Assembly (NCBI GenBank): GCA_049115695.1 | Contig: JAGDZR010000017.1 | Location: 259,010-323,009 of the forward strand | Source of the DNA: JAGDZR01 sp049115695 | GTDB taxonomy: Bacteria; Bacteroidota; Bacteroidia; Cytophagales; Cyclobacteriaceae | DNA length: 64,000 nt | Direction of reading: 5' to 3' | Part shown: positions 62,701 to 64,000 of the stretch, piece by piece | Numbering within the stretch: position 1 is the stretch's first letter | Layout: every line of letters begins with the position of its first letter | Translations under genes and position numbers: made by a program | Notes under the pieces: model-generated | The model's database searches: none | What the model saw: the letters and a program-made list of their open reading frames with translations, nothing else | Told to the model about the DNA's origin: nothing

Positions 62701-64000
62701 AATACAGGAAGTGCCATAACAATTCCCTTGACTCTATCATCTGGAACAGCGACAAATGGAACAGATTATACTACAATTACTCAAGCAGTGATTCCTGATG
62801 GGCAATCAAGCGTAACTGTTGCCGTGGATGTAACAGATGATGCTTTGTTTGAAAATAATGAAACAGTAATAGCAGAAATCGGAGATCTGAGCGGCACTTA
62901 TTTTGCACAAGCTGGCGCATCGAATCAAAGCGCTACTGTGACGATTAGTGATGACGATCCGGTGACCGTTCAGATTACAGCAACTGACGCTACAGCTAAT
63001 GAGTCAGGTCCTGATCATGGTGAATATACCGTGAGTTTAAGTTCAACCAACAATACAGGAGCAGCTATTGTCATTCCATTGACAATGAGTGGTACAGCCA
63101 CTAATGGTACTGATTATAGTTCAATTACTCAGGCATCAGTTCCAGATGGACAAAGCAGTGTCACAGTTGCATTGACAGTTACAGCAGACGCATTATTTGA
63201 GAATAATGAAACAGCAACAGCAGCTATAGGTGATCTTTCAGGTGTTACTGGAGTGAGTGCAGGAGCTGGCAATCAAAGTGCAGATGTTACCATAGGAGAT
63301 GACGATGGTGTTACGGTTTCAATAACAGCAACTGATGCAACAGCTAATGAGTCAGGTCCAGATCATGGTGAATACACCGTGAGCTTAAGTTCGACCAACA
63401 ATACAGGAGCAGCTATTGTCATTCCATTGACAATGAGTGGTACAGCTACCAATGGTACTGATTATAGTTCAATTACCCAGGCTTCAATTCCTAATGGGCA
63501 AAGCAGTATCACAGTTGCATTGACAGTTGTAAATGATTCAGATGTTGAGGGGGGAGAAACGGCAACTGCGGCTATTGGCAACCTATCTGGTGTTACAGGG
63601 GTCAGTGCAGGAGCCAGCAATCAAAGTGCAGATGTGGCAATCGCAGATGATGATGCCGGCAATGTTGCACCAACCACAAATGATCTGACTAATGCAGGGA
63701 CCATAACTTATGGAGATGTTGCAACAGACATAGATAATCCAACTGGAAGTGATAGTGATGGAACTGTTGATAATTATAGGATAAAGTCACTCCCTGCTAG
63801 CGGAACACTATATCATGCAGATGGTACAACACCTGTTACTGATGAGGAAGTTTTAACGGTTTCTGAGGCAAATGGACTAAAATATGTACCAGGAAATGCT
63901 GGTAGCGATTCATTTACGCTTGCTGCAATTGACAATGATGGAGCAGAGGATAGTAGTCCGGCAACATATACAATAAACGTCACCGCGAAAGCCCTGACGA
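59710..64000 (+). CDS. Giant secreted Calx-beta repeat adhesin, 3' end beyond window
   Basis: From ATG 59710 the frame is open for 1430 codons to the window edge. A signal peptide ends FTSLAQ; the mature part begins GMIIEPASGTVLDPDGDGYI, a common start of Bacteroidota surface proteins. Ig-like modules of about 80-100 residues cover roughly residues 270-850. A module of about 105 residues (TNDVTNASSIL, then YRIKSLPATGTLY) occurs at about 62288-62600 and again at 63666-63990, flanking three Calx-beta repeats (about 62611-62961, 62962-63309 and 63310-63655), two of which are nearly identical at DNA level. Calx-beta domains bind calcium. It is probably a type IX-exported adhesin with its sorting domain off the edge. 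Confidence 0.85.
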   Translation, partial: MTTNYTTSIPEYISGSFRIMLVMILIAGSFTSLAQTKGMIIEPASGTVLDPDGDGYISNDASGFSGDSDDTDEFESSGWTPFPTVGAGEVLSDVRSGPNEGFTDFSVDPGGFATYLRNDGTNLIFRFRMADYRPNAKGYTVLIDTDGQIGADEVLAGDNPGFELAVVLRSKHEVSILDIDGQSGCPTADNTYTLADNSQKAVSGIESGGNLDFFYDFYVPLADLYTAGGINASTGLRFAATTNTSNSCTFQGSLSDIGGMDDNANGCLACALTEIVEVQTPTSITDITSSGFPTACPSLPSEIQAGTSVAVSGTAALGSTVRIYIDGALDQTITADASTGVYSATLSSVTAGDVITATAQISGYTVSNSTCNTVTATESCAGAPAAMSFTPANGASGSITGSTATGFGTLADIQMEFRPYGDASLLAGDITAYDNATGAWTFELSGGAKTSGVSYEGRIRAVGGCWSDWAIFCGYGNNATQGDIPVITSSNPISAGSGITISGTVDAPNKNNLDGVKIIAVQGGSTIGSVTIAATKNTTGNAWSITGVTVDECGDVELRSQVRISGAFDGCFSDAALLSVNTVQSSTPTVTGSYCSPVETIYGTSSEDVGTAIDVLVNGSSIGVTTVDEFGTWTLTGLNVSTGTITATAENSNACESKSASSAGVTISTSPSAPTISGWSNVSEGTTSITVSPSGSYTLYIDGSEVTDAAGTPITTTNGVFTGLSANNEPESYIYAGGQLSVTTTSGGCESPISGTEEVPCTVPSTSLTVTPNSASISSGSTVDVTVESAVSSTIYELYNTNLAANTGVTGLGVGSNLTLTSSALTANTTLQVKAFKIFPASCTSTLTDNVPVTIVVGSPPTTNDVTNASSILASAGATDIDNPTGTDSDGTITAYRIKSLPATGTLYKSDGSTAVLDEESLTVAVANGLKFDPAGSNIGNVTFTLAAIDNDGNEDSSPATFTIPIDATVSITASDATADETGSNDGEFTVSLSVTNNTGSAITIPLTLSSGTATNGTDYTTITQAVIPDGQSSVTVAVDVTDDALFENNETVIAEIGDLSGTYFAQAGASNQSATVTISDDDPVTVQITATDATANESGPDHGEYTVSLSSTNNTGAAIVIPLTMSGTATNGTDYSSITQASVPDGQSSVTVALTVTADALFENNETATAAIGDLSGVTGVSAGAGNQSADVTIGDDDGVTVSITATDATANESGPDHGEYTVSLSSTNNTGAAIVIPLTMSGTATNGTDYSSITQASIPNGQSSITVALTVVNDSDVEGGETATAAIGNLSGVTGVSAGASNQSADVAIADDDAGNVAPTTNDLTNAGTITYGDVATDIDNPTGSDSDGTVDNYRIKSLPASGTLYHADGTTPVTDEEVLTVSEANGLKYVPGNAGSDSFTLAAIDNDGAEDSSPATYTINVTAKALT
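62962..63655 (+). repeat. Near-identical tandem Calx-beta coding repeats (348 bases)
   Basis: The unit starting at 62962 and that starting at 63310 are 348 bases apart (116 codons) and nearly identical over the first half (ESGPDHGEYTVSLSSTNN); a more diverged copy precedes them from 62611. This is a recent tandem duplication within the adhesin gene. Confidence 0.8.

Noticed and set aside
60732..62717. Several minus-strand open frames within the adhesin
   Set aside because: They are shadows of the repetitive plus-strand gene, which is open for 1430 codons.

Overview
The window looks like chromosome of a Bacteroidota bacterium, most likely a marine Cytophagales member; I cannot name the genus. 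The grounds are TonB receptors with carboxypeptidase-type regulatory domains, a DUF5074 lipoprotein beside a B12 receptor, DUF1080 and DUF4382 proteins, a split pntA, several TAnnTTTG-type promoter elements, an ssrA tag reading GEESYAMAA, and a very long Calx-beta adhesin of the kind exported in gliding bacteria. Coding density is high, with few leads or lags, and most genes sit in short overlapping operons.

Layout. 1-5.2 kb: secreted or lipoprotein enzymes (beta-lactamase-like serine hydrolase cut by the window edge, GH9 glycosidase, S10 peptidase, DUF1080). 5.5-7.8 kb: a CHASE2 membrane protein with a FecR-like partner. 7.9-15.8 kb: a vitamin B12 block, with the MeaB GTPase, a mosaic of intergenic repeats, a DUF5074 lipoprotein and BtuB-type receptor behind a clear cobalamin riboswitch, and divergent btuFCD. 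15.9-30.7 kb: envelope and housekeeping genes, among them a flavoprotein/polyferredoxin pair, Xaa-Pro aminopeptidase, S8 and M16 peptidases, an O-methyltransferase, a LysM lytic transglycosylase, and dnaX split by an A10 tract. 31-36.6 kb: a VOC protein, then a four-gene signalling operon (NIT-HAMP-PAS-CheA-like kinase, CheY, CheX, SpoIIE-type phosphatase). 36.7-38 kb: tmRNA followed by a decayed integrated element (frameshifted integrase start, Fic-like tail). 38-47.2 kb: a BNR/sortilin-like secreted protein, the pnt transhydrogenase operon, and a tight operon of SDR, thioesterase, lipoprotein and secreted protein. 47.2-52.4 kb: a candidate small RNA, a 1227-residue hybrid kinase with a lone receiver, and a universal stress protein. 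52.5-59.5 kb: a nucleotide pyrophosphatase, a TonB receptor, a sigma/anti-sigma/surface-protein operon, and an aldose epimerase. 59.7 kb to the end: a giant repeat adhesin that runs off the window.

How it works together. The best supported system is B12: the riboswitch represses the outer-membrane receptor, the divergent ABC genes carry B12 across the inner membrane, and MeaB protects a B12-dependent mutase. The most unusual candidate system is the CheA-like/CheY/CheX/SpoIIE operon, which has chemotaxis-type phosphotransfer parts but no CheW, receptor or flagellar gene, and ends in a PP2C-type phosphatase. All functions come from motifs read by eye; no database search was run.
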